From an uncultured Eubacteriales bacterium (GTDB taxonomy: Bacteria; Bacillota; Clostridia; Oscillospirales; Acutalibacteraceae): a stretch of 64,000 nucleotides of DNA. The DNA lies in contig CAKUVH010000001.1 of assembly GCA_934695425.1 (NCBI GenBank), positions 62,001 through 126,000 of the forward strand. Direction: 5' to 3'. A model generated the notes under the pieces. It was not told the DNA's origin, ran no database searches, and was given only the letters and a program-made list of their open reading frames with translations. A program made the position numbers and the translations under genes. Below are positions 44,205-52,699 of this stretch, piece by piece; position 1 is the first letter of the stretch; every line of letters starts with the position of its first letter.

Positions 44205-44303
44205 GGGAACAACGCGATAGTTGTGTGGTTCCGTCTTTTCGCAATAGCCAGTAGAATAAGGCTTCGCTCATAAATTCCTCCGGCTAGACTGGGAGATTTT
44301 TTG
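44205..44303 (+). ncRNA. Shortened second copy of the omegaRNA-like element (copy B)
   Basis: Three blocks recur from copy A in the same order: CGATAGTTGTGTGG at 44215-44228 (12 of 14 matching 43956-43969), TCTTTTCGCAA at 44234-44244 (identical to 44092-44102), and AGGCTTC near 44259-44265. It then ends in a weaker hairpin CTCC (44278-44281)/GGGAG (44291-44295), which like copy A contains GCTAG, followed by six Ts. The middle of copy A is missing, so B looks like an internally deleted tandem duplicate. The T run could terminate a plus-strand transcript. Confidence 0.45.
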
Positions 44304-44330
44304 TACAGTAAATTGAAATAAATAAAAATA

Positions 44331-44349
44331 CCACCTGTATTACAGATGG
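44331..44349 (-). terminator. Terminator after the tRNA operon
   Basis: On the minus strand CCATCTGT/ACAGGTGG forms a stem with one mismatch, followed by TATTTTTATTT. It lies about 80 bases beyond tRNA-Gly. Confidence 0.6.
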
Positions 44350-44426
44350 ATATTTATAATTTTTTATAACTAAATAAAAGGATCAACGCCAAACCGGTGT
44401 ACAAGTATTTGATCTGACGTCGATCC

Positions 44427-44501
<75 letters not shown>

Positions 44502-44559
44502 AAATATTAAAAAAATAATGCCGAGCCAAAGTCAAAGACTCAGACACGACACAAAACCA

Positions 44560-44646
44560 TGGTACCGGTGGCCGGACTCGAACCGGCACGGTATCGCTAC
44601 CGAGGGATTTTAAGTCCCTTGCGTCTACCTATTCCGCCACACCGGC
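44560..44646 (-). tRNA. tRNA-Leu (anticodon UAA)
   Basis: Minus-strand cloverleaf with acceptor GCCGGTG/CACCGGT, anticodon stem AGGGA/TCCCT with loop CTTAAAA (anticodon TAA), a long variable arm (CGGTAGCGATACCG) typical of class II leucine tRNA, T loop GGTTCGAGTCC, and encoded CCA (44560-44562). It is first in the two-tRNA operon. Confidence 0.95.
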
Positions 44647-44697
44647 AAGACAATGCTCTTGCGGTCCTTTAACTTTGACTTCTGAACCACAAGAGCT

Positions 44698-44726
44698 ATT
44701 ATAAACAATATTAAATTGAAAGTCAA
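44698..44726 (-). promoter_or_regulatory. Promoter of the tRNA-Leu/tRNA-Gly operon
   Basis: On the minus strand TTGACT (44721-44726), 17-base spacer, TATAAT (44698-44703). It lies about 50 bases ahead of tRNA-Leu. Confidence 0.75.
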
Positions 44727-45244
44727 GTATTTAAATCGTTAAAATTTAAATTATTTAAATTGTACCCATCTTTTGCGATTTGATTTAATGTGTTATCCAC
44801 GCCGGAGGACAAATATTCATCCCTTAAAGTTTTTTCTATTTCTTTTGATATAGGCTCTTCGGTAAGCGCTTTATACCTGATTTTACTTGCAAGCGATGAA
44901 ACAGATCCCATGGCATCTTCTTTGTATTTGGTCGCTCTCAAATATTTATCACACGAAATTTTTAAGCTTCTCAAAAATTCAGTATACTCCATTCCCACGA
45001 AGTGCTCGGTTGAATCGCCCTTGGTTCTGCATTTTACTATTAGCGGAAGGTCTTTTAATTTTTGGATTAGGATTCTGATTGCTTGCCGTATTTCAAAATC
45101 CCATTCCATAAAGCAGCGTTCTTGGGTTTCTTCGAATTGCTGATTTTTAAATAAGTTTAGTTCTTTTAGCAATTTTTCTATATTTTGTTTACTCCACATG
45201 TACCCGTTTTGCTCTAAAAAATCTGAGTCTATAAAACCTTTCAC
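44723..45244 (-). CDS. Protein of unknown function
   Basis: I do not recognise this 173-residue protein. It has no signal peptide or membrane segment and is predicted to be mainly helical. Notable are an aromatic-rich stretch (NGYMWSKQNIEKLLKEL), a charged central helix (FEIRQAIRILIQKLKDLPLIVKC), a stretch with CDKYLRATKYKEDAMG, and a C-terminus ending in N-rich LNNLNFNDLNT. The start is GTG after AAGGGGGA. It lies between the tRNA operon and the solute-binding lipoprotein gene, 16 bases after the latter, so the two are probably cotranscribed. Confidence 0.7.
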   Translation of the reverse strand: MKGFIDSDFLEQNGYMWSKQNIEKLLKELNLFKNQQFEETQERCFMEWDFEIRQAIRILIQKLKDLPLIVKCRTKGDSTEHFVGMEYTEFLRSLKISCDKYLRATKYKEDAMGSVSSLASKIRYKALTEEPISKEIEKTLRDEYLSSGVDNTLNQIAKDGYNLNNLNFNDLNT

Positions 45245-45260
45245 AATTTTTCCCCCTTAA

Positions 45261-46769
45261 TTAATTGTTTTTGAGTTCTTTCCATTTGTTTATGGCATAA
45301 TCGGCGATGTCGTTATAATCTTTTTGATCCCAATTCATTTTTGCAAGATACTCATCCAATAGATGTTTTCCTAAATTGTCTTCACACCAAGACTGCGGTG
45401 CTCCCAGGTAAGCGCAAGGGAGTACGTGGCCTTCTTTTACATACTCGAGCATAGAACGAGATAAAGGATTATCTATAGAGTCATTCGAAACCATATCATA
45501 GGGAGTAAATCCTATCTTTGATACAATGTGTTTTTTTGCAAGTTCAGAAGTTTGAATCCAGGTTAAAAAATCTTGAGCAGCCTTTTTTTCTTTTTCAGAA
45601 GATTTCGAGTTTATGCAGTAGTATTTCGGGGAGTAAATAGGTATAGACGATTGCATATTTTTGGATATGTCTTGAGAAGATGTAATCTCCTGTTCTGATA
45701 AAGGAATTTTTATCGGAATAAAAATGCAACGCTTAGCTACCAAAGAATTAAATGTGGACAAGGTTTTGTAATCTTGAGTACTCGCCAAAAGGAAAACCGA
45801 TTTCCCGTTTATGAAATTTTTCATGGATTGGCTTGTACTGTTTTGAGTGTTGCTTACAAGTTCCACTCCTCGCGATATGGAATTATTAGCTCCTGATACA
45901 TTTGAGGTTATCAAGTCTAACAATTGAGCAAATTTATTGAAAGGATTGTAAAGGTCATCTATCTTTTCGTTGTCGGCAATATTTGCCTCTGCGGGGCTTT
46001 TAAATACCGAAGCTAACGCTATATTCGAAAGATATGTTCCTGAATTTTTTTTGTTTCCTCCGGCAAATGAAAACACTCCTGTTAATTTTTGGCTTAAATC
46101 ACCTTTGGATGGAGAGAATGAATATTCCTTTTGGTTAAGAGTAAATGTATAGATTTGATTTCCGTATATATATGAATTTAACGCTCTTACCATATTTGAA
46201 AATTCTTCATATGAACACTTTTGAAGGTCATTTTGAACATTCCTGTGTTTTTCTCCTCCGAAAAGCGATGAAATCATTTTAGGGTCCACGACTAATCCGT
46301 AAGCTTCTGTGCTGTAGGGGATTCCGAAATTATCTGTTGTATTAGAACTTAATCTCAGGCAGTCGGGAATTTTATTTGCTACTTCTTTGAACGAATCTTC
46401 TGTAGCATTGCTGAAATCCCACACCCAAGAATCCGACTTGTAATCTTCTAATTCATACAGATTATTGACAGTAAATATATCAGGCGGGTGCTCTGAATTT
46501 AAGTACGATTTTAGATTTTCTACATTGTTTTTCTCTTCGGATGGCGTCACAGTTCGAATAATTACCCCTGTTCGTTCTGTGTATTCATCGCACATGGCTC
46601 TAAAATCCGTTCCTATGTCCGGGTCTGCGTTGTATACGAAAATATCGTAACTTTTTTTGGTTGATGAAGAAATATTTTCTTCGGATGTTTCGGATTGTTT
46701 TCCGCAACCACTAAAAACTAGTGCGGATAAAGTTAAAATAGCTGTTATGGATTTAAATTTTCTTTTCAA
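45261..46769 (-). CDS. Extracellular solute-binding lipoprotein (orphan, ABC type)
   Basis: A 502-residue family 1-like solute-binding protein. After a basic start comes a lipoprotein signal peptide with lipobox VFSGC (cysteine near residue 21), a Ser/Glu linker, and a binding fold (DIFVYNADPDIGTDFRAM, EHPPDIFTVNNLYELEDY, FGIPYSTEAYGLVVDPKMI, AAQDFLTWIQTSELAKKHI). It would sit on the outer face of the membrane and probably binds a sugar or peptide. No permease or ATPase gene is adjacent, so its partner is unknown. TTG 46769 is chosen for its spacing to GGAGATGA. Confidence 0.82.
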   Translation of the reverse strand: MKRKFKSITAILTLSALVFSGCGKQSETSEENISSSTKKSYDIFVYNADPDIGTDFRAMCDEYTERTGVIIRTVTPSEEKNNVENLKSYLNSEHPPDIFTVNNLYELEDYKSDSWVWDFSNATEDSFKEVANKIPDCLRLSSNTTDNFGIPYSTEAYGLVVDPKMISSLFGGEKHRNVQNDLQKCSYEEFSNMVRALNSYIYGNQIYTFTLNQKEYSFSPSKGDLSQKLTGVFSFAGGNKKNSGTYLSNIALASVFKSPAEANIADNEKIDDLYNPFNKFAQLLDLITSNVSGANNSISRGVELVSNTQNSTSQSMKNFINGKSVFLLASTQDYKTLSTFNSLVAKRCIFIPIKIPLSEQEITSSQDISKNMQSSIPIYSPKYYCINSKSSEKEKKAAQDFLTWIQTSELAKKHIVSKIGFTPYDMVSNDSIDNPLSRSMLEYVKEGHVLPCAYLGAPQSWCEDNLGKHLLDEYLAKMNWDQKDYNDIADYAINKWKELKNN

Positions 46770-46949
46770 GTAATCATCTCCAACAGTTTTATTTTGCGCT
46801 TTGAAAAATTGATGCATTTTTATATAAAAAACTAGATATACAACAATAATATATCATTTGTCAATATAAATCAATATTAATATGAAAATATTTTTTTGTT
46901 CTAATGCTTGTTTTACTTCCATATCTATTTATTGAGGGCGGTGGACAAG
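46770..46949. promoter_or_regulatory. Divergent promoter region before spoIIIAA
   Basis: An AT-rich spacer between the minus-strand lipoprotein gene and the spoIIIA operon. In spore-formers spoIIIA is transcribed by mother-cell sigma-E, so such a promoter is expected here, but I cannot place its boxes with confidence. GGGCGGTGG at about 46938-46946 is the spoIIIAA ribosome site. Confidence 0.35.
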
Positions 46950-47966
46950 ATGAAAAATTACGGGAATATTAAATTAAAAAATTTTGAAGTCGCTATTTCT
47001 TGTTTAAGTAAAGATATCAATCTTGCGCTGAAAAACATTTCCGACGACTTAAAAATTAAAGCTCAAGAGATACGGCTTAGGATTAATAGCCCCATGATGA
47101 TTATTTGCGGTAACGAGAGTTATTTTGTTGATTTTGAGGGCAGAATTTTTAATTCATTTGACATGAAAAATAAATTATTTACGGTCACTCCAAATGAACT
47201 AAATAAAACATTTGAAAAAATATGTAATTACTCAATATATAGTTTTGAAAATGAAATAAAAAACGGCTTTATCACTGTCGCGGGCGGACACCGAATCGGA
47301 ATCAGCGGCGAAGCGGTTGTTTTTAACGGCAAGATTACCGGAATGAAAAATATATCGTCCTTAAATATAAGAATAGCTCGAGAATTTGTTGACTGCAGCC
47401 AAAATGTCTTTGAAAATATAAAAGATAAAAACGGTGGAGTTTTGTTGGTAGGACCGCCTTCGAGCGGAAAAACTACTTTTCTCAGAGATTTAGCTTTAAA
47501 GTTTTCTACAAGTCATCTTCTTAATTTTCCGAAAGTGTCCATCATAGATGAAAGATGCGAAATATCTGCATTTTCTCAAAATGAATTCCATATGGATATC
47601 GGGCTCTGTGATGTTTTGTCGTCAATTCCTAAAGCCGAAGGAATATTACAAGCCATAAGATGTTTATCTCCCAAAATTATAATTGTGGATGAAATCGGCA
47701 CAAAAGAAGAAGCCAAGGCCGTTTCAGAGGCTTTTAATTGCGGAGTTAGAATAATTTCCTCAATGCATGCCGCTACTCTTCAAGAATTTTTAAATAAACC
47801 CCAGGCGCAAATTTTGCTTTCGTCCAAAGCATTCGAAACGATTGTTGTTTTGAGCAGTTCATTTTCAGAGCCCAAAATTTATAAGGTAAGTGATATTTAT
47901 GGTGAAAATAATAGGATTTATAATCGTAATAATATCCGGTACTTTAGGAGGTTTTGCGGTTTATGA
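46950..47966 (+). CDS. spoIIIAA: Stage III sporulation protein AA (ATPase)
   Basis: SpoIIIAA is a secretion-type ATPase of the SpoIIIA-SpoIIQ feeding-tube channel between mother cell and forespore. 338 aa. The P-loop is VGPPSSGKTTFLRDL near residue 170. KVSIIDERCEISAF and KIIIVDEIGTKEEAKAV give Walker B and neighbouring elements. The N-terminal domain has AQEIRLRINSPMMIICG and GHRIGISGEAV. Start at ATG 46950, after GGGCGGTGG. First gene of the complete eight-gene operon. Confidence 0.95.
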   Translation: MKNYGNIKLKNFEVAISCLSKDINLALKNISDDLKIKAQEIRLRINSPMMIICGNESYFVDFEGRIFNSFDMKNKLFTVTPNELNKTFEKICNYSIYSFENEIKNGFITVAGGHRIGISGEAVVFNGKITGMKNISSLNIRIAREFVDCSQNVFENIKDKNGGVLLVGPPSSGKTTFLRDLALKFSTSHLLNFPKVSIIDERCEISAFSQNEFHMDIGLCDVLSSIPKAEGILQAIRCLSPKIIIVDEIGTKEEAKAVSEAFNCGVRIISSMHAATLQEFLNKPQAQILLSSKAFETIVVLSSSFSEPKIYKVSDIYGENNRIYNRNNIRYFRRFCGL

Positions 47967-48402
47967 AAAGCAAAGAAATAAATTGAAATTTTTTGGACAG
48001 TACTTGGATTTTATTGAGAATATAAAAAATGAAATAAGATATTCCGGAAAAAATCTTTTCGATATTTTGTCAACTTATAGGTGTGAGTACCCTTTTAAAA
48101 TTTATATTGACAAAAGTATAGATAATTTAAGTAAATTTTCTTTTGAAGATTCTTGGAAAAAATCTTTTAAGCTATGTGTAAAAGATTTGGGGATTTCTGA
48201 TTCAGAAGAAAGCTTGATAGTTAATTTTGGCTTAGGTCTGGGGAAAAGCGATACTCAAAGTCAAATTAATCATTGTGAACACAGTTTACAAACAGCGAAA
48301 CCGTATTTAAAAAAATTACAAAGTGATTACCATTCAAAAGGAAAATTACCAATAATTGTAGGAACCGGATTCGGGATAGTTATAGCGCTTTTAATTGCTT
48401 GA
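47899..48402 (+). CDS. spoIIIAB: Stage III sporulation protein AB
   Basis: SpoIIIAB is a GspF-like membrane component of the SpoIIIA complex. 167 aa, with an N-terminal membrane helix (IIGFIIVIISGTLGGFAVY), helical repeats with FGQYLDFIENIKNEIRYSGKNLFDIL, a motif GLGLGKSDTQSQINHCEHSL, and a C-terminal helix IIVGTGFGIVIALLIA. It overlaps spoIIIAA by 68 bases in another frame, as usual for translationally coupled operon members. GTG 47890 is an alternative start. Confidence 0.93.
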   Translation: MVKIIGFIIVIISGTLGGFAVYEKQRNKLKFFGQYLDFIENIKNEIRYSGKNLFDILSTYRCEYPFKIYIDKSIDNLSKFSFEDSWKKSFKLCVKDLGISDSEESLIVNFGLGLGKSDTQSQINHCEHSLQTAKPYLKKLQSDYHSKGKLPIIVGTGFGIVIALLIA

Positions 48403-48431
48403 GAGATTATAAAGCAGAAAGGAATTTAAAT

Positions 48432-48626
48432 ATGAATATAGATTTGATTTTTAAAATAGCCGCCGTGGGAATAATCGTTGCTGTTCTTAATCAACTTCTT
48501 ATAAGGTCGGGCAGGGAAGAACAGGCCATGATGACAACGCTTGCGGGTTTGATTGTGGTTTTAATGATGATTATTCACGAGATAGATATGCTCTTTAAGA
48601 CGATAAAATCTGTATTTGGACTTTAA
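48432..48626 (+). CDS. spoIIIAC: Stage III sporulation protein AC
   Basis: A 64-residue protein with two membrane helices (about 4-22 and 33-55), the standard size and plan of SpoIIIAC: DLIFKIAAVGIIVAVLNQLL, then GREEQAMMTTLAGLIVVLMMI. ATG 48432 follows AAAGGAATTTAAAT; an upstream in-frame start at 48399 lacks a ribosome site. Confidence 0.94.
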   Translation: MNIDLIFKIAAVGIIVAVLNQLLIRSGREEQAMMTTLAGLIVVLMMIIHEIDMLFKTIKSVFGL

Positions 48627-48642
48627 TTAAGGCGGTATAAAA

Positions 48643-49038
48643 ATGAATATTATATCTATAGCCGGAGCGACGTTAATTATTGCCACTATTTCTATAATGC
48701 TGAAAAAATATTTGCCGGAATATCGCGCCCTTATAAGTATTTCGGCGGGGCTGATTTTGATGTCAGCTATACTTATTCATATTTCCCCGATTGTTTATAA
48801 AATAAAAAGTATTGTTGCGCATACGCATGTTAATTCGGAGTATATTTTTATATTATTTAAATCTTTGGGCATATGTTTAATAACTCAGTTTACCGGGGAC
48901 TCATGCAGAGACGCCGGTGAAAATTCGTTGGCTTCCAAGGTTGAACTTGCGGGGAAATTAGCGGTACTAGGGTGCGCTTTTCCTCTTTTCGAAAATATTA
49001 TTAATTGTGCTTTAGGATTGATGGGAGCTCGGACGTAG
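48643..49038 (+). CDS. spoIIIAD: Stage III sporulation protein AD
   Basis: A 131-residue membrane protein with about four helices, including ALISISAGLILMSAILIHI and LFKSLGICLITQFTGDSCRDAGENSLASKVELAGKLAVL, the SpoIIIAC/AD family signature. It lies 16 bases after spoIIIAC and directly abuts spoIIIAE. Confidence 0.94.
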   Translation: MNIISIAGATLIIATISIMLKKYLPEYRALISISAGLILMSAILIHISPIVYKIKSIVAHTHVNSEYIFILFKSLGICLITQFTGDSCRDAGENSLASKVELAGKLAVLGCAFPLFENIINCALGLMGART

Positions 49039-50172
49039 ATGAAAAAATTTTTATTTATTATTCCGATTTTAATTTTTTTCTTTTCCTTTTCGGTCGGTGC
49101 GCTTGAAACACATAACTTAAATGAAATTTATTCTGAGCAGCTTAAGGCAGTAGGTGGGGATGAACTCTTAGAAAATTTACCCCCGGAGTCTAAAAAAACA
49201 CTCGATAATATAGGGGTAAAAAAAGCAGATTTATTTGATATTTCTAAGTTGGATTTCAAAAAAATTTTAGATGAAGTCATAAAAATAGGAAGGAGAAAGT
49301 CCATATCTCCTTTTCTGTCTTTGATGCCGGCTTTAGCGGTGATTCTATTGGTTTCGATTTTAAAATTTTTGGAAGTTTCTCCTAAAAGCTCATCAATGTC
49401 CACCGTTATAGATTGTATAGGAACGATTTGCCTTTGCGTTACATTGGTATCTCCGATTGTGAATTTTATATACGTTGTTTCTGTTGTTATTCAAAGTGCG
49501 GCAAAGTTTACGCTGGCTATAGTTCCTGTGATTTCCGGTGTGATGATGGCTTCAGGACATACCATGTCAGCGACTTCGTATCACATGTTGGTCGTTGCCG
49601 CGGGTCAAATTATTTCATATGTATCTGTTAATTGGCTGGTTCCGATTTTAAATACCTTGCTTGGAATTTCTTTAATTTCTTCGATATCTTCACGGATTAA
49701 TCTCAGCGGCTTCTGTGATGAAGTGCAAAAAATTATAAAATCTTTTTTAAAAACTATCTCATCTTTATTTGTAGGAGTTTTAACGCTTCAAAATCTTGTT
49801 AGCAATTCGGCAGATAGCCTGGGCGCAAACACATTAAAATTGACCATAGACAGTTGCGTTCCGATTGTAGGAGGAGCAATAAGCGATGCATTTTTAACTG
49901 TGCAAGGGTGTTTGAAAGTGCTCAAAGTAGGCATAGGCGCTTTCGGCATAATAGCCGGAGGAATTATATTTTTACCGGTAATTTTGGAGTGCTTTTGCTG
50001 GATGTTTTACCTGAGCGTGTGCAAATTAGCAGCAGATATGTTGGAGGCTAAAAAAATTTCATGTTTTTTAAAATCAACCGGAAATATAGTATCGCTTTTG
50101 CTCGCTGTACTTTTGCTTGCGATAGTTGTGCTGATAGTGTCCATAGCGGTGGTTTTGATTATCGGGAGGTAA
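49039..50172 (+). CDS. spoIIIAE: Stage III sporulation protein AE
   Basis: A polytopic membrane protein (377 aa) of the SpoIIIA channel. A cleavable signal peptide (residues 1-21) is followed by a soluble stretch with LLENLPPESKKTLDNIGV, then about seven helices from residue 92. Family features include AKFTLAIVPVISGVMMASGHTMSATSYH and LTIDSCVPIVGGAISDAF. The ATG follows the spoIIIAD stop immediately. Confidence 0.95.
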   Translation: MKKFLFIIPILIFFFSFSVGALETHNLNEIYSEQLKAVGGDELLENLPPESKKTLDNIGVKKADLFDISKLDFKKILDEVIKIGRRKSISPFLSLMPALAVILLVSILKFLEVSPKSSSMSTVIDCIGTICLCVTLVSPIVNFIYVVSVVIQSAAKFTLAIVPVISGVMMASGHTMSATSYHMLVVAAGQIISYVSVNWLVPILNTLLGISLISSISSRINLSGFCDEVQKIIKSFLKTISSLFVGVLTLQNLVSNSADSLGANTLKLTIDSCVPIVGGAISDAFLTVQGCLKVLKVGIGAFGIIAGGIIFLPVILECFCWMFYLSVCKLAADMLEAKKISCFLKSTGNIVSLLLAVLLLAIVVLIVSIAVVLIIGR

Positions 50173-50176
50173 AAAT

Positions 50177-50647
50177 ATGAATGCTGTAAAAAATTGGTCG
50201 ATGGTAATATCAGGCTCGGTATTGCTTTGCATGATTTTGGAGTTTTTGATTCCGCCCGGAAAAATAGGAAAATCCATGAATATTATTTTCGGAGCTTTTG
50301 TTATGTGTTCGGCGATAGGCTGCTTTAAGTCTTTTGATGTAAGGAATTTTAAATCCAACTTTAATTTAAAGAATTTTAAAGCGCCGGAAGAAAAAAGCAA
50401 AAAGCTGGAATCGACCGCCGAAGATATTATAACTCGTAACATAGAGTCCATTATTCAGAGAATTTTAAAGGATATAAATATTTCTTACAAAAAAATTGAA
50501 ATATTTATGGATAGAAACGAGGACAACTGCATAGTAATGATTAGGTGCAAAATATATATTTCAAATGCAGCCAAAGAAAATAGCGAAAAAATAAAAAAAG
50601 AAATCGAAAGTAAGCTCAATATCAACACCGAAGTTATAAGTATTTAA
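50177..50647 (+). CDS. spoIIIAF: Stage III sporulation protein AF
   Basis: A 156-residue protein with two N-terminal membrane helices (about 9-26 and 35-55; EFLIPPGKIGKSMNIIFGAFVMCSAI between and in the second) and a soluble ring-building-motif-like C-terminal domain with IESIIQRILKDINISYKKIEI. Spacing of four bases from spoIIIAE. Confidence 0.93.
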   Translation: MNAVKNWSMVISGSVLLCMILEFLIPPGKIGKSMNIIFGAFVMCSAIGCFKSFDVRNFKSNFNLKNFKAPEEKSKKLESTAEDIITRNIESIIQRILKDINISYKKIEIFMDRNEDNCIVMIRCKIYISNAAKENSEKIKKEIESKLNINTEVISI

Positions 50648-50677
50648 GAATTTAAAAATATTGGAGGTTAGTGCAAA

Positions 50678-51259
50678 ATGAAGCTCAATGATTTCGAAAA
50701 TATAAAAAAATTTATCCGAAAAATATTATCAGTTGAAAATCGTAAGGGGTTGGTGGTCGGTGTAGGAATCTTGGGAATGATGTTGATTGGCTTTTCGGGA
50801 TTTTCAGGGAAGAGCATTAAATCGGTTTCATCTTCCAAAATTGATAGCAAACATACCACCGAAGTAAAAAGAGAAAAATTAGAAAAAAATTTAGAAAATA
50901 TTGTGTCAAGCATTCACGGGGCCGGAAAATCAAAGGTTTTAATTACTTTTGAGAACTCTTCCGAAACCGTATATGCTACCGAAGAAAGGAAAAATAAAGA
51001 AGAATCAGAAGATAAAGCCGGTGGAGAAGTTACTCGAAAAAAAGAAAGTAATGACTGTGAAAAAAAATATATTACAGTTAAAGATTCAGAAGGCACAGAA
51101 CATGCGCTGGCCGTTACTGAAATTGAGCCCAAAATCAAAGGAGTTATTATAGCATGTGCCGGAGGTGATAATCCCGTGGTAAAAAAAAGAATAGTAGAAG
51201 CAGCCACTACAGCTCTCAGCATACCTTCAAGAAGAGTGTGTGTCACAAAATCCAGTTAG
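50678..51259 (+). CDS. spoIIIAG: Stage III sporulation protein AG
   Basis: SpoIIIAG forms a large ring in the intermembrane space. 193 aa: cytoplasmic start, one membrane helix (about 24-45, GLVVGVGILGMMLIGFSGFSG), a charged linker, then the ring-building domain with LENIVSSIHGAGKSKVLITFENSSE, a charged low-complexity insertion (about 100-130), and VIIACAGGDNPVVKKRIVEAATTAL. TGGAGG is the ribosome site. Confidence 0.94.
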   Translation: MKLNDFENIKKFIRKILSVENRKGLVVGVGILGMMLIGFSGFSGKSIKSVSSSKIDSKHTTEVKREKLEKNLENIVSSIHGAGKSKVLITFENSSETVYATEERKNKEESEDKAGGEVTRKKESNDCEKKYITVKDSEGTEHALAVTEIEPKIKGVIIACAGGDNPVVKKRIVEAATTALSIPSRRVCVTKSS

Positions 51260-51308
51260 GTAAAAAATCATTTAATATTAATAATTTTAAAATTGGGGGA
51301 AACAAAAA

Positions 51309-51875
51309 ATGAAATTTCACAAACGTCAACTTGTTTTAGCATCTTTGGTAACAGCTTTAGGAGTAGCAGTATATTTAAATTGGCAGTTTTCCGATTCAAA
51401 AGGAATCAGTGCTTCAAATGTTTTAGAATCAACCAGAGAGCTTGGAGAGGCTAGGTATGTTAACAGTTCAAATTTAGAAGATTCCGAAGATAAAGAAAAT
51501 TCATCCAAAACTTTATCCAAAGAAACTACAGAGTTTTTTGAACAAGCTGAAGAAAATCGTCAAAAATCCAGAGAAGAAAGCGAAGAAAAGCTAAAAAATT
51601 TAATGTCTGATTCAAAAATTTCCGAAGAGACAAAAAAAGAAATAAAAGATAGGTTGGATGATATATCTCAGAATATCCAGAAAGAATCTAATATAGAAAA
51701 TTTAATACGAGCCAAAGGATTCGGAAAATGTATAGTTTCTTTACAAAACGGGGAATGTAGCGTAATCGTAAGCCCGAAAACTTTGAATGAAAGCTCGGTC
51801 ATAATAATAAGGGATATCGTTTCAGGGCAAGCGGGTGTAAATTTTGAAAAAATAAAAATTACAGAATCCAAATAA
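51309..51875 (+). CDS. spoIIIAH: Stage III sporulation protein AH
   Basis: SpoIIIAH pairs with SpoIIQ across the septum. 188 aa: membrane anchor (residues 7-23), a long acidic, Ser/Glu-rich linker (about 50-110), and the ring-building domain near the C-terminus with KGFGKCIVSLQNGECSVIVSP and DIVSGQAGVNFEKIKI. Last gene of the operon. The partner spoIIQ is not in the window. Confidence 0.92.
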   Translation: MKFHKRQLVLASLVTALGVAVYLNWQFSDSKGISASNVLESTRELGEARYVNSSNLEDSEDKENSSKTLSKETTEFFEQAEENRQKSREESEEKLKNLMSDSKISEETKKEIKDRLDDISQNIQKESNIENLIRAKGFGKCIVSLQNGECSVIVSPKTLNESSVIIIRDIVSGQAGVNFEKIKITESK

Positions 51876-51888
51876 ATACTAAAAAATT

Positions 51889-51930
51889 AAAGCATCTCGA
51901 GAATAGTAATCTTAGAGATGCTTTTTATTA
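51889..51930. terminator. Terminator between spoIIIAH and nif3
   Basis: AAAGCATCTC (51889-51898) pairs perfectly with GAGATGCTTT (51915-51924), with a T-rich tail on the plus strand. It serves the spoIIIA operon and probably the convergent nif3. Confidence 0.85.
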
Positions 51931-51932
51931 TT

Positions 51933-52697
51933 TTATGCGTAATTTATATTGTCCGTACAAGCTTTGCTTGAAAATATTTCTATATCGGGAAAATTTGAAA
52001 TGAGGTCATTTTTTAGCGGCTCAATAACCACGTTTTCTGTTTTGAAATGCCCTGCGTCCACAATCATTATAGGGAGCCCGTTAGCGGCTAATATTTGACT
52101 GTGCTTGATTTCTCCAGTCACAAGTGCATCGGCGCCTTTTAAATATGCCTTCTCGTAGAATTCTCCTCCTGAACCCGAACAAACAGCCACTTTTTTGATT
52201 TTCCTATCCGATTTTGTATATCTTATTCCGCTGCAGTCAAGAGATTTTTTTACATGTAAAGCAAATTCTTCATAAGTTAATTCGTTATCCAAATTTCCCA
52301 CTAATCCTATAGGCAAATCATCTTCATGTGCTAAGGTTGTCAAGTTCCTGAGCCCGAGTGACTTTGCAAGGTGAAAATTCACACCTTTTTCGGCAACATC
52401 TAAATTTGTGTGGGCACATATTACGTTAATATTATTTTTGCAAATTAAATCCGGAATGCTCCCAAATTCAATTTTCTTTAAAGCATTAAATATAACCGGA
52501 TGATGACTTATTATAAGGTTTGCTTCGATTTTTGATGCTTCTTTTATTACATCTTTTGTTACATCCAGTGCAACGAGTACCTTTTTTACTTCGTCATTAA
52601 TATTTCCGATTAGAAGCCCGCAGTTATCAAATTTCATGGATTTTTCGAATGGAGCTGTTCTGTCTATAAATTGAAATATATCTTTTACTTTCACCAT
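51933..52697 (-). CDS. Nif3-like dinuclear metal centre protein (YqfO family)
   Basis: A 254-residue DUF34/Nif3 protein forming a hexameric toroid with a dimetal site; the biochemical role is unsettled. Ligand motifs: LIISHHPVIFNALKKI, CAHTNLDVAEKGVNFHLA and VDAGHFKTENVVIEPL. The longer YqfO insertion domain is absent. The gene follows trmK by two bases, the standard trmK-nif3 pair in Firmicutes. The end EIFSSKACTDNINYA is typical. Confidence 0.92.
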   Translation of the reverse strand: MVKVKDIFQFIDRTAPFEKSMKFDNCGLLIGNINDEVKKVLVALDVTKDVIKEASKIEANLIISHHPVIFNALKKIEFGSIPDLICKNNINVICAHTNLDVAEKGVNFHLAKSLGLRNLTTLAHEDDLPIGLVGNLDNELTYEEFALHVKKSLDCSGIRYTKSDRKIKKVAVCSGSGGEFYEKAYLKGADALVTGEIKHSQILAANGLPIMIVDAGHFKTENVVIEPLKNDLISNFPDIEIFSSKACTDNINYA

Positions 52698-52699
52698 AT

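Noticed and set aside
43937..44254. Open frame of 105 codons between ferritin and the tRNAs
   Set aside because: It begins inside the ferritin terminator, has no ribosome site, shows no protein-like composition or homology I recognise, and runs through the hairpins of the omegaRNA-like element.
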